41,308 nt of DNA from ZLKRG46 sp032117915 (GCA_032117915.1 JAULYI010000181.1:1-41308); one strand, 5' to 3'. Positions 9,654 to 19,336 are shown, counted from the first letter of the stretch. A program made the numbers and translations. The notes: a model not told the origin generated them from the sequence alone.

Positions 9654-9694
9654 AAGGGGAGCATGCCACTCGGCATGCTCCCCTTCGTATTTTT
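9654..9694 (+). terminator. intrinsic terminator after Ig-repeat protein gene
   Basis: A perfect 14-bp stem (arms 9654-9667 and 9672-9685, loop ACTC) begins 23 bases after the stop at 9631. It is followed by CGTATTTTT, a U-rich tail. The symmetrical arms also start and end with AA/TT. This is the clearest intrinsic terminator in the window and should separate the two giant surface-protein transcripts. Confidence 0.88.
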
Positions 9695-9695
9695 G
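9688..9695 (+). promoter_or_regulatory. possible -7 element TATTTTTG upstream of second surface protein
   Basis: TATTTTTG fits TAnnTTTG and lies 34 bases before the ATG at 9730. However, it coincides with the U-tract of the terminator, and no TTTG or TTG sits at the right distance upstream. It may be fortuitous. Confidence 0.4.
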
Positions 9696-9729
9696 GCCGT
9701 CCACCAACGCCGCCTTCACGAGCCACTCC

Positions 9730-12700
9730 ATGCCCCTTCGCATCTTTGCTGCCCTGTTTACGGCCATGTTCGCATCCTCCGTGCTCTCTGCTCAGGATGT
9801 TGTGATCAGCGAGTACACGAACGAACTCAATCCGGATGCCGAGTGGACGGAAGTCGTGGTGGTGAGGGACGACCTGAACATCGTGGGTTGGTTCGTCACA
9901 GACAACAATGGTTCGCAGGCTGCACGTCAAGGTGGCGTGAAGTTCAAGGATATTCCTCTATGGCGCCACGTCCGCGAAGGCACCATCCTTGTCATTCGTC
10001 ACCGTGGTACAGGGGCATATCCAGGACGTGATGCCGACCCTAGTGATGGGTTTCTGGACCTGGGATTGTACGATGCCACCGTCTTTGACGTTGCCTCGTT
10101 CTCTGGCATCAACGGTGCCGAAATGAATGTTGCCAACGAAGGCGACTTCCTGCAGGTGTTGCGAGCCGATACCGTGCATGTGCATGGCCTTGGACATCGT
10201 AAGCCAACAGGACCCTATTATGACGCAACAGGCGCCCCCAAGGTAAATCACGATACGCTCGGTGTTGGTAATGGCCGGTCGATCTCCGTCATCGGACGTT
10301 CACTCGCCGCCTATGGCATGGGTATCGGTAAAGATTCTACCAGCGTGAGCATCAATGTCTCGCAGGGTCTGCCAAATCGTGTCGATAATCCCAGAGCATT
10401 CGCCGGGATCCGCAATCGTAACCACCTCCTGTGGCGCGAGTGGCGCGAGCCCGAATGGTCAGCGCCAACACCGTTGCTCAGGATCGTGGCGCAGACAGCT
10501 ACGGCACACGTGCTGGAGTGGACGCCGCTCGTTGATACCTATCCTGATGACAGGACAACAGGCGTGTTGATCCTGCGGTCGACCAACGGATTTTCAGACT
10601 TTGACCCTTCGGTGATCCGCGATGGTTCGATGCTCGTCGCCGGACAAGCCGTGTCAACCGCAACCCTGCTCGCCGTCCACCCAAACAGCAACGGAGGTCG
10701 ATACTCGGACTCCATTGGTCTGGAGTGCGGAAAAAGTTACTGGTACCGCGTGTATGGATATCGGTACGGAGCCGACAACGTGATGTCGCTCGCAGCGACA
10801 TCAGACTCGACGGCACGTGGCCGCCAGTACAATGAATCCGTCTGGGCACAGAGTGCCCAGGTGACAAAGAGCGTTCCTGCTAAGCCCGTCCTAAGCGCTT
10901 CGCGTCTTCAGGTGTGTCCGGGTGATACGGTGACCATCACTTCGTCGACGGTGCCCGGGGCTGTGCTGTATGAGTGGACGTTGGACGGACGTATCGTCCC
11001 GCTGGTAGGAACTACACGCGTCGTTGTTCGAGAGGCCGGTACGTATCGCTTGCGCGTCACGGCAGACGGCGGCTGTACCGTCGAGTCGGATCCCATCACC
11101 ATCTCGGTTCTTCCGGCACAGCGGATCGCTGTGTCGCCGGCTGGTGACCAGACGATCTGTAATGGTGACAGCGTGGTGATCACACTAACGTTCGATGCTC
11201 AGCAGTTCGAATGGTACCGCAACGGTACCATAATCCCCGGCGTCACAGGAAAGCGATTCGTTGCCACTGCAGACGGCGATTATCTCGTGCGATCGGTCAC
11301 GTCACAGGGCTGTCCCGGAGTTAGCGACGTCGTACGCATCCGTGTGCGGAACACAGCGGTTCGCTTTGAACCGGCAACGGTGGACTTTGGTATCCTCGGT
11401 GCATGTATTCCAAGTGTGGAACGCACCGTCGAACTCGTCAATACCGGCTCGGAGCCCATGACGCCAACAGCGGCAGACTTCCCTGCCGGCTTTACCATGG
11501 TATCCCCTACGCCCGGCTCCGTGACGATCCCTCCGGGCGGTCGCATCAGGGTTGTGCTGCGGTTTGCTCCGTCTAGCATTGGCGTGGCCTCCGGACAGGC
11601 GACCGTTACGTCGCTGCCGTGCAACACGACGGCATCAATGACGCTGCGAGGCGAACGGACGACGGCTCTGGCCAGCCTTGACCGTGCAAGGGTCGACTTT
11701 GGAACACTCACGAGCTGTCCGGGCACGGTGATCCGTGCAGACTCTACCTTCCTGTTGCGCAATCAGGGCACGACGCCGATCCGCGTGCGTATGCCCAACG
11801 TGACGCCTCCATTCTATCTGCTCTCACCGCAGATTGTCACGGATACCGCCATTCCACCGAACGGAAGCCTTGCCATTGTTGTCCAGTATCGTCCGCTAGG
11901 AGCGGATCTGGACCGTGGCGTCTTGCAGGACATCGGTTTCCCCTTCTCCTCGGCATCCTGTAATGACACGCTGCGAGCAACACTCATCGCTGCAACCTAC
12001 AAGCCCAGTCTCATCATGACGCCAAGTGCGGCGGACATCGGCAACGTGTACGCCTGTGGTGCAGGAACAAGCGTTGACACGCTCCTGACGTTCTCGAACG
12101 ACGGTCGTGTACCCGTTACGGTAGTATCGGTCACTAACGCCACCGTCATTGGTCTGCCGGTCGTGATCGAACCCGGTTCCTCGATCACACGACGTGCCCG
12201 CGTTGCCGTTCCGGGACAACCAGGTCCGTTCTCCGTTACCGGGTTGGTAAGTGTTCAACCATGCTCTGCGCCACAGTCCATCACGATCACCGGAACCGTC
12301 GTTCCCCTGACCGTGGTCACTGACCTACCGGGCGTTGACTTTGGTATTGTGCGACTCTGCGAGCCATCGACGACGCGCTCGGTGACCTTCCGTGCCTTTG
12401 CCGGTGATTCTGTGACAACGGCCCTCGACATCGACGACGTCACGATCAATGGACCGTTCGGCACGTCCGCCGTACGTGGCGACCAGATCGTGGGCCGTCA
12501 GGACTTCACGGTCAGCTTCACACCGACCGCAGCCGGCGTCTTTCGTGACACGCTGCGCCTTACACTTCAGCCTTGCGGCGTAACCGTTACCTTAGCCGTA
12601 AGGGGCGAGGCAAGAACGGTAGACATTGGTCTGACCATCGTTGACCCGGACTTTGGGTATGTGAACGAAGGCAGTGGTGCCGACCGTTCTGCCTTGTTCA

Positions 12701-13638
12701 CGAACACAGGCACCGACACGGTTGTTGTTGACGATGTACAGGGCATTGCTGCCCCGTTCTCTCTGATCTCCTCCGTTCCTGCCCTTCCGGCCACGCTTGC
12801 TCCAGGTGAGAGTCTGACGCTGCTGCTGCGCTATGCATACAATGTTGCCGGGCAAACGGATACCCTCCGGTTCTCGGCATATGTGATCGGCATCTGTCCG
12901 AAGACGATCACCGGAACGATGATCGGCGCGTCCGCGCTCAGCGGCGTCATCACGGGTGCCGTCCTTTCGGTCCCGGACGATCTCGAAGCATCACCCGGAT
13001 CAGTGATCGACATTCCGATCACACTCACATCCACGAATGATCTGCGTCCGGCCGGTGCGACATCACTTGCCGTAGGTCTGACCTACGATCCGACGATTCT
13101 GCGGCCGATCGCCATCGTCTCGACCATTGCCGGTCTTTCGGGCACGGTCGTCGAACAGCGTCCCGGGCGAGCGGTCGTCACACTTAACTCCGTCACCGAT
13201 CCGATCGTTGCCTCGGCACCGCTCGTGAGCATGCGCAGTGCCGTCTATCTCGGCACCTCGCCGATCACCCCGATCACCCTCGACTCCATCCGCATTCCCA
13301 AGGTCATCGCCACCGGTGACAACGGCCGGTTGACCATCATCGGGGAATGCCACATCGAGGCACGTCAGGCAGGACGCGGCTCGGGCTTCAGTGTTCGCCT
13401 GGAACGCGTCGATGCTAACGACGTGAACCTTGACCTGACCATTCTGACGCACGACCCCGTGGTCATCCGCATCGTTGATGCGCTTGGCTCGGTTCGCGCT
13501 GTGCCCCTTGATGCCGTGCTTGAACCCGGTCGTTATGGCATCAACATTCCGACCCATGACTGGCCAAGCGGTCTGATGTTGATCGATGTGACCCATGCAG
13601 GTCTTCGATCGACCGTTCCCGTTGTTCTCGTTCGATAA
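9730..13638 (+). CDS. giant multidomain surface protein: lamin-tail, Ig-like, five ASH repeats, cohesin-like, T9SS-like tail
   Basis: The ATG at 9730 gives a 1302-residue product with a good signal peptide (MPLRIFAALF...SVLSAQD). Reading further upstream would put the start inside the terminator hairpin. Domains in order are as follows. A lamin-tail-like domain (about 24-150) has ISEY and NIVGWFVTDNNGS. An FN3-like region follows at about 247-378. Two Ig/PKD-like modules (about 381-541) each have CPGD or CNGD and YEW/FEWYRNG. Five ASH/choice-of-anchor-D modules (about 547-1075) each start with a DFG-type strand. A cohesin-like module (about 1077-1207) has LTYDPTILRP. A degenerate T9SS-type tail ends PVVLVR. 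It is probably secreted to the cell surface next to its Ig-repeat neighbour. A structural or adhesive role is inferred; no enzyme motif is visible. Confidence 0.85.
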   Translation: MPLRIFAALFTAMFASSVLSAQDVVISEYTNELNPDAEWTEVVVVRDDLNIVGWFVTDNNGSQAARQGGVKFKDIPLWRHVREGTILVIRHRGTGAYPGRDADPSDGFLDLGLYDATVFDVASFSGINGAEMNVANEGDFLQVLRADTVHVHGLGHRKPTGPYYDATGAPKVNHDTLGVGNGRSISVIGRSLAAYGMGIGKDSTSVSINVSQGLPNRVDNPRAFAGIRNRNHLLWREWREPEWSAPTPLLRIVAQTATAHVLEWTPLVDTYPDDRTTGVLILRSTNGFSDFDPSVIRDGSMLVAGQAVSTATLLAVHPNSNGGRYSDSIGLECGKSYWYRVYGYRYGADNVMSLAATSDSTARGRQYNESVWAQSAQVTKSVPAKPVLSASRLQVCPGDTVTITSSTVPGAVLYEWTLDGRIVPLVGTTRVVVREAGTYRLRVTADGGCTVESDPITISVLPAQRIAVSPAGDQTICNGDSVVITLTFDAQQFEWYRNGTIIPGVTGKRFVATADGDYLVRSVTSQGCPGVSDVVRIRVRNTAVRFEPATVDFGILGACIPSVERTVELVNTGSEPMTPTAADFPAGFTMVSPTPGSVTIPPGGRIRVVLRFAPSSIGVASGQATVTSLPCNTTASMTLRGERTTALASLDRARVDFGTLTSCPGTVIRADSTFLLRNQGTTPIRVRMPNVTPPFYLLSPQIVTDTAIPPNGSLAIVVQYRPLGADLDRGVLQDIGFPFSSASCNDTLRATLIAATYKPSLIMTPSAADIGNVYACGAGTSVDTLLTFSNDGRVPVTVVSVTNATVIGLPVVIEPGSSITRRARVAVPGQPGPFSVTGLVSVQPCSAPQSITITGTVVPLTVVTDLPGVDFGIVRLCEPSTTRSVTFRAFAGDSVTTALDIDDVTINGPFGTSAVRGDQIVGRQDFTVSFTPTAAGVFRDTLRLTLQPCGVTVTLAVRGEARTVDIGLTIVDPDFGYVNEGSGADRSALFTNTGTDTVVVDDVQGIAAPFSLISSVPALPATLAPGESLTLLLRYAYNVAGQTDTLRFSAYVIGICPKTITGTMIGASALSGVITGAVLSVPDDLEASPGSVIDIPITLTSTNDLRPAGATSLAVGLTYDPTILRPIAIVSTIAGLSGTVVEQRPGRAVVTLNSVTDPIVASAPLVSMRSAVYLGTSPITPITLDSIRIPKVIATGDNGRLTIIGECHIEARQAGRGSGFSVRLERVDANDVNLDLTILTHDPVVIRIVDALGSVRAVPLDAVLEPGRYGINIPTHDWPSGLMLIDVTHAGLRSTVPVVLVR

Positions 13639-13686
13639 CGCCGGCATACTCATCACGCTATTGCTCCACCAATTCCAGAGACTTCT

Positions 13687-14673
13687 GTGAACGTCCTTGT
13701 CACCGGTGCAACCGGCTTCGTCGGTAGCCATGTCGTTGATGTCCTTCTAGATCGTGGACTCGATGTGTCGTACATCGCCCGCGCATCCAGCAATCTCCGG
13801 TGGATGAACGGGAAGCGCGCCCGCCGAGTCGATGGCTCGCTGTTCGACTACACAACGCTTCGTACAGCCGTTGGCGAGGCGGATATGGTCATCCATGTTG
13901 CAGGTGTTATCGCTGCGAAGAATGAGGCGGAGTTTCTGCGTGGCAACCGTGACGCGACACAACACCTTATCGACGCTGTAGATGCGTATCGACCTTCCCT
14001 CACGCGGTTTACGCACATAAGCAGTCTGGCCGTTGCCGGTCCGGCGGGCAGCCTCGAACAGCCGGTTCGCGAAACCGACATCTGCAAACCGATCACGGCC
14101 TATGGGCGCACCAAGCGATCGGCAGAAGATGTTATTCACTCTGCGGCCGGACGTATTCCAACGACCATCCTTCGTCCACCCGCCGTCTACGGACCTCGTG
14201 ACGAAGCCACACTGACGTTCTTCCAAACGGTCAACAAAGGGTTTGCTCCGTTGATCGGATTCGACGAGAAGTACATAAGCTTCATCAACGTCAAGGATCT
14301 GGCGCGGGGAATCGTCGATGCAACACTGCATCCGAAGGCCGTTGGTGAAACCTACTTCATCACGTCACGGGAGTACTACACGTGGCCCGAGATCTCGACC
14401 GTTACGGCAGCCGTCCTTGGGAAGCAGAGTATTCGACGCATCCGTCTGCCCCATGGAGTCGTCCTGGGACTCGCAGGCATGGCAGGCTTCTTCTCGAAGT
14501 TCCGATCCAAGCCCGGAGTACTTGACTACGAAAAAGGTATCGACATCACGCGGCAGTACTGGATCTGCAGTCCTGAAAAAGCACTACGCGAACTCGGGTT
14601 CCAGTCGCAACTATCACTGCATGAAGGTATCCAGGACACGATCACATGGTATCGTGAGATGGGTTGGCTGTGA
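13687..14673 (+). CDS. NAD(P)-dependent epimerase/dehydratase (extended SDR)
   Basis: This 328-residue extended short-chain dehydrogenase has the N-terminal nucleotide-binding motif VTGATGFVGSH (residues 5-15), a serine pair at 112-113 (HISSLAVAG) and the catalytic YGRTK (Y139, K143). Family members act on nucleotide-sugars, dihydroflavonols or 3-beta-hydroxysteroids. The LRPPAVYGPRD segment and the C-terminal aromatic-rich helix fit the broad family but do not fix a substrate. The start is a GTG at 13687, forced by the beta-strand leading into the glycine motif; no ATG fits. Its stop TGA overlaps the ATG of the Ntn-hydrolase gene by one base, so the two are likely co-translated. The enzyme class is secure; the reaction is unknown. 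Confidence 0.88.
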   Translation: MNVLVTGATGFVGSHVVDVLLDRGLDVSYIARASSNLRWMNGKRARRVDGSLFDYTTLRTAVGEADMVIHVAGVIAAKNEAEFLRGNRDATQHLIDAVDAYRPSLTRFTHISSLAVAGPAGSLEQPVRETDICKPITAYGRTKRSAEDVIHSAAGRIPTTILRPPAVYGPRDEATLTFFQTVNKGFAPLIGFDEKYISFINVKDLARGIVDATLHPKAVGETYFITSREYYTWPEISTVTAAVLGKQSIRRIRLPHGVVLGLAGMAGFFSKFRSKPGVLDYEKGIDITRQYWICSPEKALRELGFQSQLSLHEGIQDTITWYREMGWL

Positions 14674-17153
14674 TGCGCTCGTGGATCCAGAGCACGATCG
14701 GCATCATTGTAACCCTAGTCCTGCTGCTCGTCTGTTTCGCCTACTTCGCCCTGCGGATGGCTACCCGCAGTCATCCCCAACCGGGACAGCGTTCAACCGC
14801 TACTGTTCGGGACACCGTCAACATCTATCGTAACGCCTTCGGTATCCCCCACATCATCGCGGGGACAATCGAGGACGCCGTCTTTGCACAAGGGTATGCC
14901 CATGCTCAGGACCGACTCTGGCAGATGGACCTGTATCGACGCATCGGTAGAGGGCGGCTGGCAGAGATCACCGGCAGCGAATCGGTGGCCATCGATGTCT
15001 TCATGCGGACCCTTGGGATCGCCGAGATCGCATCGATGCAGCTCAAACAGGCATCGTCACAGTCACGCTCCGTTCTGCATGCATACGCGCGTGGCGTGAA
15101 CGCCTACCTTGACGATCAACAGGATGACATCGCCTTTGAGTTCGATGCCTTGGGCTACGAGCCAACCCCATGGACTGCCGAAGACTGCCTGATCGTAGGA
15201 CGCGTGATGGCCTTTGAACTCAGTCTGGCATTCTGGTCGGACATCACCTATGCACAAATCGCCGCGCAGCGCTCGCTGCCGGTCGCTCGTACCTATGTGC
15301 CCACAGGACGCTCCGGTGAACCCGTGGTTCTCGATTCGACCATGACAACGATGCTCCCGATGCCGTCAGATACCACAGCATCGGTAGCACAGACAACGGC
15401 AGCGCTGTCTCATGTTACCTCGACCCTTCGCCGGATCCGCACAGCCCTCAACATTGAAGCATCCGGCATCGGCAGCAATGCATGGGCTGTGAGCAGAGGG
15501 TCAGGGAAAGGGGCTCTGCTTGCCAACGACCCGCACATGAGCGTTGGCATGCCCTCCAAGTTCTATCAGATCCATCTGTCAACGCCCACGATCAACATCG
15601 TCGGCATGAGCGTGCCCGGCCTTCCGCTGGTGGTCAGCGGTCGCAACGATCACGTCGCCTGGGGCGTCACGAATGTGATGCAGGATGATGTTGATTTCTT
15701 CCTTGAGCGGGTCGACTCGACAAATCCGAATTACTATGTCGATGCACAAGGTCGCCGAACGAAGTTCCGATACCGTCGAGATACGATCAGGATCAACGGT
15801 ACGCCGGACTCTCTGATCGATATTCGCTATACCGGCCGCAGCGCCGTGATCAGCGATGCGCACCTCCTGCGAAACCCATCCGATCTCTTCGGCATGCCGC
15901 GTCAGCCATCTACGGACCTGCTAGCGACGTCTTGCATCACCTTCCGCTGGACGGCTGCCACTGCATCGGATGAAGTGCGGACGCTTCATCGTCTGGCAAG
16001 CGCAAGGACCGTCTCCGACATTCAGCAGGCAGCATCGACGTGGCGGGCACCGGCATTCAACCTGACATTTGCCACACGTGATGGAAGTATCGGAACGATT
16101 CCGATGGGCAACGCACCGATCCGCACCAAGACGGACCCTCACTTCCTGAACCCCGGCTGGGATGCCTCCTTCGACTGGCAGGGATTCGTACCGCTGACAT
16201 CGGCCGGAAGCTACGTGAAGCGTGCCGGGTTTGCCGTTGCAGCAAACAACACGCTAACGTCACGCTCGACCCCGTTCATCGGAACGCTCTACGAACCATC
16301 GTCACGAGCAGAACGGATCACGGAATTGCTGAAGATGTACGTGGACTACACCGTCCGCGATGCTCAGCTGATGCAGCAGGACGTCGTCTCGCCCTATGCC
16401 CGATCACTGGTTGCGCGACTCATGCCCATTCTCAAACGAGGTACCGCTCGGTACGGCCAGCTCGAAACACGAGTCCTCGGTATGCTGTCATCATGGGATG
16501 GGTCATGCTCTACACTCGATCCGGTCGCAGCCGTGTTTGCTGCGTTCCAGCAGCGAATGATCGTCAACACCTTCCAGGACGAACTTGGTCAGCAGCTGTT
16601 CATGGACTGGGCCTTCGTGAGCAACATTCCCGTCAGGCGCCTCTCCGAGCTGGTCGATCAACCGAGTCATCAACTATTTGACGACCTCAGGACGCCACAG
16701 CGTGAGGACCTGTCGTGGATCACGATACGCAGCTTCATCGAGGCTGTTCAGCATGTGCGTGATGTTATGCAGTCGGAACTTCCCTCGCAATGGCGATACG
16801 GTACGATGCATACGATCACCTTCGGTCATCGCTTCGGCGACAACGCACTGATGCGGCCGATCATGAATCATGGACCCTTCGAAATGTCGGGCATGGGCAC
16901 GACCATCAACAACAGCGAATGGTCTGTGTACAACCCCTATGAGACACGCGTTGCCGCAGCTATGCGGATCATCGCCGACCTACGCGATTCCGTTGTGTAC
17001 ACCGTCGTGCCGGGTGGCGTGTCCGGACAGCCGCTAGCACCGCACTACTCCGATCAGATCCAGCTCTGGCTTCGTGGTGGATACGTCCGAGTACCAGTAT
17101 CGCCCAAGCCCGCACGAGGTAGCATGCTGTACAATACATTCACACCACCGTGA
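14673..17153 (+). CDS. penicillin acylase family (S45) Ntn hydrolase, membrane-anchored
   Basis: This 826-residue member of the penicillin amidase family has an N-terminal hydrophobic anchor at about residues 5-28 (STIGIIVTLVLLLVCFAYFA). The chain is therefore periplasmic or membrane-tethered. Family landmarks are VYRNAFGIPHI-like sequence near 50, GYAHAQDRLWQMDL near 75-90, and the self-processing site before S268 in GIGSNAWAVS, where this serine becomes the N-terminal nucleophile of the beta chain. ALLANDPHM follows, as expected. Related enzymes hydrolyse beta-lactams, acyl-homoserine lactones or other N-acyl compounds; the substrate cannot be chosen here. The ATG at 14673 overlaps the epimerase stop; TTG and GTG codons just upstream are possible but less likely starts. 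Confidence 0.93.
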   Translation: MRSWIQSTIGIIVTLVLLLVCFAYFALRMATRSHPQPGQRSTATVRDTVNIYRNAFGIPHIIAGTIEDAVFAQGYAHAQDRLWQMDLYRRIGRGRLAEITGSESVAIDVFMRTLGIAEIASMQLKQASSQSRSVLHAYARGVNAYLDDQQDDIAFEFDALGYEPTPWTAEDCLIVGRVMAFELSLAFWSDITYAQIAAQRSLPVARTYVPTGRSGEPVVLDSTMTTMLPMPSDTTASVAQTTAALSHVTSTLRRIRTALNIEASGIGSNAWAVSRGSGKGALLANDPHMSVGMPSKFYQIHLSTPTINIVGMSVPGLPLVVSGRNDHVAWGVTNVMQDDVDFFLERVDSTNPNYYVDAQGRRTKFRYRRDTIRINGTPDSLIDIRYTGRSAVISDAHLLRNPSDLFGMPRQPSTDLLATSCITFRWTAATASDEVRTLHRLASARTVSDIQQAASTWRAPAFNLTFATRDGSIGTIPMGNAPIRTKTDPHFLNPGWDASFDWQGFVPLTSAGSYVKRAGFAVAANNTLTSRSTPFIGTLYEPSSRAERITELLKMYVDYTVRDAQLMQQDVVSPYARSLVARLMPILKRGTARYGQLETRVLGMLSSWDGSCSTLDPVAAVFAAFQQRMIVNTFQDELGQQLFMDWAFVSNIPVRRLSELVDQPSHQLFDDLRTPQREDLSWITIRSFIEAVQHVRDVMQSELPSQWRYGTMHTITFGHRFGDNALMRPIMNHGPFEMSGMGTTINNSEWSVYNPYETRVAAAMRIIADLRDSVVYTVVPGGVSGQPLAPHYSDQIQLWLRGGYVRVPVSPKPARGSMLYNTFTPP

Positions 17154-17178
17154 CGCGGTATCACGAGGCGCTGTTTCG

Positions 17179-17186
17179 TACTTTTG
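17179..17186 (+). promoter_or_regulatory. -7 promoter element TACTTTTG upstream of pepA operon
   Basis: TACTTTTG matches TAnnTTTG and lies 26 bases after the previous stop and 49 before the pepA ATG. The leader contains an SD-like AAGGA at 17225-17229. No TTTG is visible at the -33 position, so the match rests on the -7 box and on its location. Confidence 0.6.
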
Positions 17187-17235
17187 TCCGTTCCATTACA
17201 ATCGCAACACTCAGAACTTGCTACAAGGATCATTG

Positions 17236-18720
17236 ATGAACGCCGCAGGGATCATCGCACAGCGTCGAACCGTCAAGGCAGATGCACTTGTCGTCTTCAT
17301 TCCGTCAACGGAACAACACTTCAAGGCGGCGATGAAGGCGCTAGCTGCGGACATTCCGCATCTGCAGCCTGTCATCGACAGCGGCGACTTCAAGGGCAAG
17401 AGCGGATCGACCGTCGTCACCTACACCGGCTCGGCACTCAAGGCGCCTCGACTGATTCTGGCAGGCGTTGGAGAGACGAAGAGCATCAACCTCGAGACCA
17501 TTCGTCGTGCTGCCGCAGCTGCAACCAAGACGGCCGCCTCGGTCGGTGTGAAGCACTGCGCCTATGATCTGGCCGCCATTAACAACCTCGCCATCGCTGA
17601 CGTTGCCTTTGCCGTTGCTGAAGGCTCCATGCTCAGCCAGTACCGCTTCTGGAAGTACAAGACGATCTCCAATAGTGGCAACGGCATGGTAACATCGTTT
17701 ACCTATTTCGGTGCAGACAAGGCCGACCAAAAGGCTGTCAAGGCAGCCGTAGATACAGCCACGGTGATCGCCGAAGGTGTGAACGTTGCCCGCGATCTTG
17801 CCAATGCCCCTAACAACGAAATCTACCCCGAATCCCTTGCGAATCGTGCCGTTGAACTCGGCAAGACGGCAGGATTCAAGACCACGGTGCTTGATAAGCG
17901 GAAGATCCAGGCGCTGAAGATGGGTGGCCTGCTCGGTGTGAACAAGGGTAGCGAGCGTCCCCCGGTCTTCATTGTGATGGAATACATGGGCGGTAAGAAG
18001 GGCGAACAGCCGATCGTTATTGTCGGCAAGGGTGTGACGTTCGATACGGGTGGTATCAGCATTAAGCCGGCTGGCGGTATGTCCGATATGAAGGGCGACA
18101 TGCATGGTGCTGCAACAACCATCGGAACGATGCATGCTGTTGCCAAGCTCGGTCTTAAGAAGAATGTCATTGGTCTGGTTCCCGCAACCGACAACATGCC
18201 GAGCGGTTCGGCCATCGTCCCGGGTGACATCCTGACCTTCATGAACGGCAAGACGGCTGAGATCGACAACACGGATGCCGAAGGACGCCTTATCCTTGCT
18301 GATGCACTGGCCTATGCAGACCGTTACAACCCTGCCACGGTTGTGGACCTTGCAACACTCACCGGTGCAATTGTCATCGCCCTTGGAAACACGACCACAG
18401 GAATGATGGGTACAGATTCGGCAACGATGGATCGTCTTCGGGCCTCTGCCGGACGTACCAGCGAGTATGTTTGCGAACTGCCCCTGTACGAAGAGTACGA
18501 AGAACTCATCAAGAGCGACTACGCCGACATCAAGAATTCCGGCGGCCGCGCTGCCGGCTCGATCACGGCTGCCCTATTCCTGAAGCACTTCGTGACGTAT
18601 CCGTGGGTCCATCTCGACATTGCCGGAACTGCACTGCAGCCGAAGGCAGGTCCATACTCACCCAAGGGCGGATCGGGCGTCGGTGTGCGCCTTCTGACCG
18701 ATATGATCCGTAACTGGTAA
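17236..18720 (+). CDS. pepA: leucyl aminopeptidase (M17)
   Basis: This 494-residue cytosolic leucine aminopeptidase of family M17 is a two-metal enzyme that removes N-terminal residues from peptides. The signature NTDAEGRL is at residues 345-352, with D347 and E349 as metal ligands and R351 as catalytic arginine. K265 and D270 lie in GKGVTFDTGG, and DMKGDMHGA follows. The N-terminal ~170 residues form the macro-like domain typical of hexameric M17 enzymes. I chose the ATG at 17236 because it follows the AAGGA site and the -7 element. A longer reading from 17074 would run back over the end of the Ntn-hydrolase gene and add an unrelated extension. It leads a run with the sigma factor gene 17 bp downstream. 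The assignment is secure. Confidence 0.96.
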   Translation: MNAAGIIAQRRTVKADALVVFIPSTEQHFKAAMKALAADIPHLQPVIDSGDFKGKSGSTVVTYTGSALKAPRLILAGVGETKSINLETIRRAAAAATKTAASVGVKHCAYDLAAINNLAIADVAFAVAEGSMLSQYRFWKYKTISNSGNGMVTSFTYFGADKADQKAVKAAVDTATVIAEGVNVARDLANAPNNEIYPESLANRAVELGKTAGFKTTVLDKRKIQALKMGGLLGVNKGSERPPVFIVMEYMGGKKGEQPIVIVGKGVTFDTGGISIKPAGGMSDMKGDMHGAATTIGTMHAVAKLGLKKNVIGLVPATDNMPSGSAIVPGDILTFMNGKTAEIDNTDAEGRLILADALAYADRYNPATVVDLATLTGAIVIALGNTTTGMMGTDSATMDRLRASAGRTSEYVCELPLYEEYEELIKSDYADIKNSGGRAAGSITAALFLKHFVTYPWVHLDIAGTALQPKAGPYSPKGGSGVGVRLLTDMIRNW

Positions 18721-18737
18721 GACTGCGACACGCCATC

Positions 18738-19319
18738 GTGCACACGGAAGACATCGCGCGCAAGCGCCAGGAATTTGAAGCTGAGGCAATGCCCCATATG
18801 CAGGCATTGTACAACTTCGCCCTGCGCCTATGCCGTGACAGCGAAGACGCAGCCGATCTTGTTCAGGAAACCTTCCTGAAAGCGTTTCGCTTTTTTGATA
18901 AGTTCGAACGGGGAACCAACTGCAAGGCGTGGTTGTTCCGCATTCTGAAGAATTCATACATCAACCGCTACCGGAAGACCTCGAAAGAACCGGACGTGGT
19001 TGGCTATGATGTTGTCGAAGACTTTTACGAGACGATTCGCGATCCCAATATTGCGGCATCGGCTCCCGAAGAAGAGGTCTTCTCCAATGCCATGGACGAC
19101 GTGGTGGCCCGCGCCATCGAAGAGCTTCCCGAAGAGTTCAGGACCGTTGTAATCCTGTGCGATATCGAGGAGTTTACATACGAAGAGATCGCGGATTTTG
19201 TTGATTGCCCAATTGGGACAGTACGTTCACGACTGCACCGTGCGCGAAAAATGCTGGCCTCCAGATTGTACGACTACGCCCGAGAGCGTGGCTATGGATC
19301 GGGAGAACCGGCAGCATAA
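18738..19319 (+). CDS. ECF-type sigma-70 factor
   Basis: This 193-residue RNA polymerase sigma factor of the ECF class has region 2 at about residues 22-80 (DLVQETFLKAFRFFDKF, then CKAWLFRILKNSYINRYRK). Region 4 is at about 125-185 (LPEEFRTVVILCDIEEFTYEEIADF and the helix-turn-helix segment GTVRSRLHRARKML). The start is a GTG at 18738; the in-frame ATG at 18789 would remove the conserved EFEAEAMPH lead-in seen in related factors, so I prefer the GTG. It sits 17 bp after pepA and 17 bp before the anti-sigma gene. It probably directs an envelope- or stress-related regulon held in check by that neighbour. The class is secure; the regulon is unknown. Confidence 0.93.
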   Translation: MHTEDIARKRQEFEAEAMPHMQALYNFALRLCRDSEDAADLVQETFLKAFRFFDKFERGTNCKAWLFRILKNSYINRYRKTSKEPDVVGYDVVEDFYETIRDPNIAASAPEEEVFSNAMDDVVARAIEELPEEFRTVVILCDIEEFTYEEIADFVDCPIGTVRSRLHRARKMLASRLYDYARERGYGSGEPAA

Positions 19320-19336
19320 CGCGGAGAGGTACACGC

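Noticed and set aside
17074..17235. Upstream extension of leucyl aminopeptidase from an earlier ATG
   Set aside because: It overlaps the acylase gene end, crosses the -7 element, and gives sequence unlike M17 N-termini. The ATG at 17236 has an AAGGA site.
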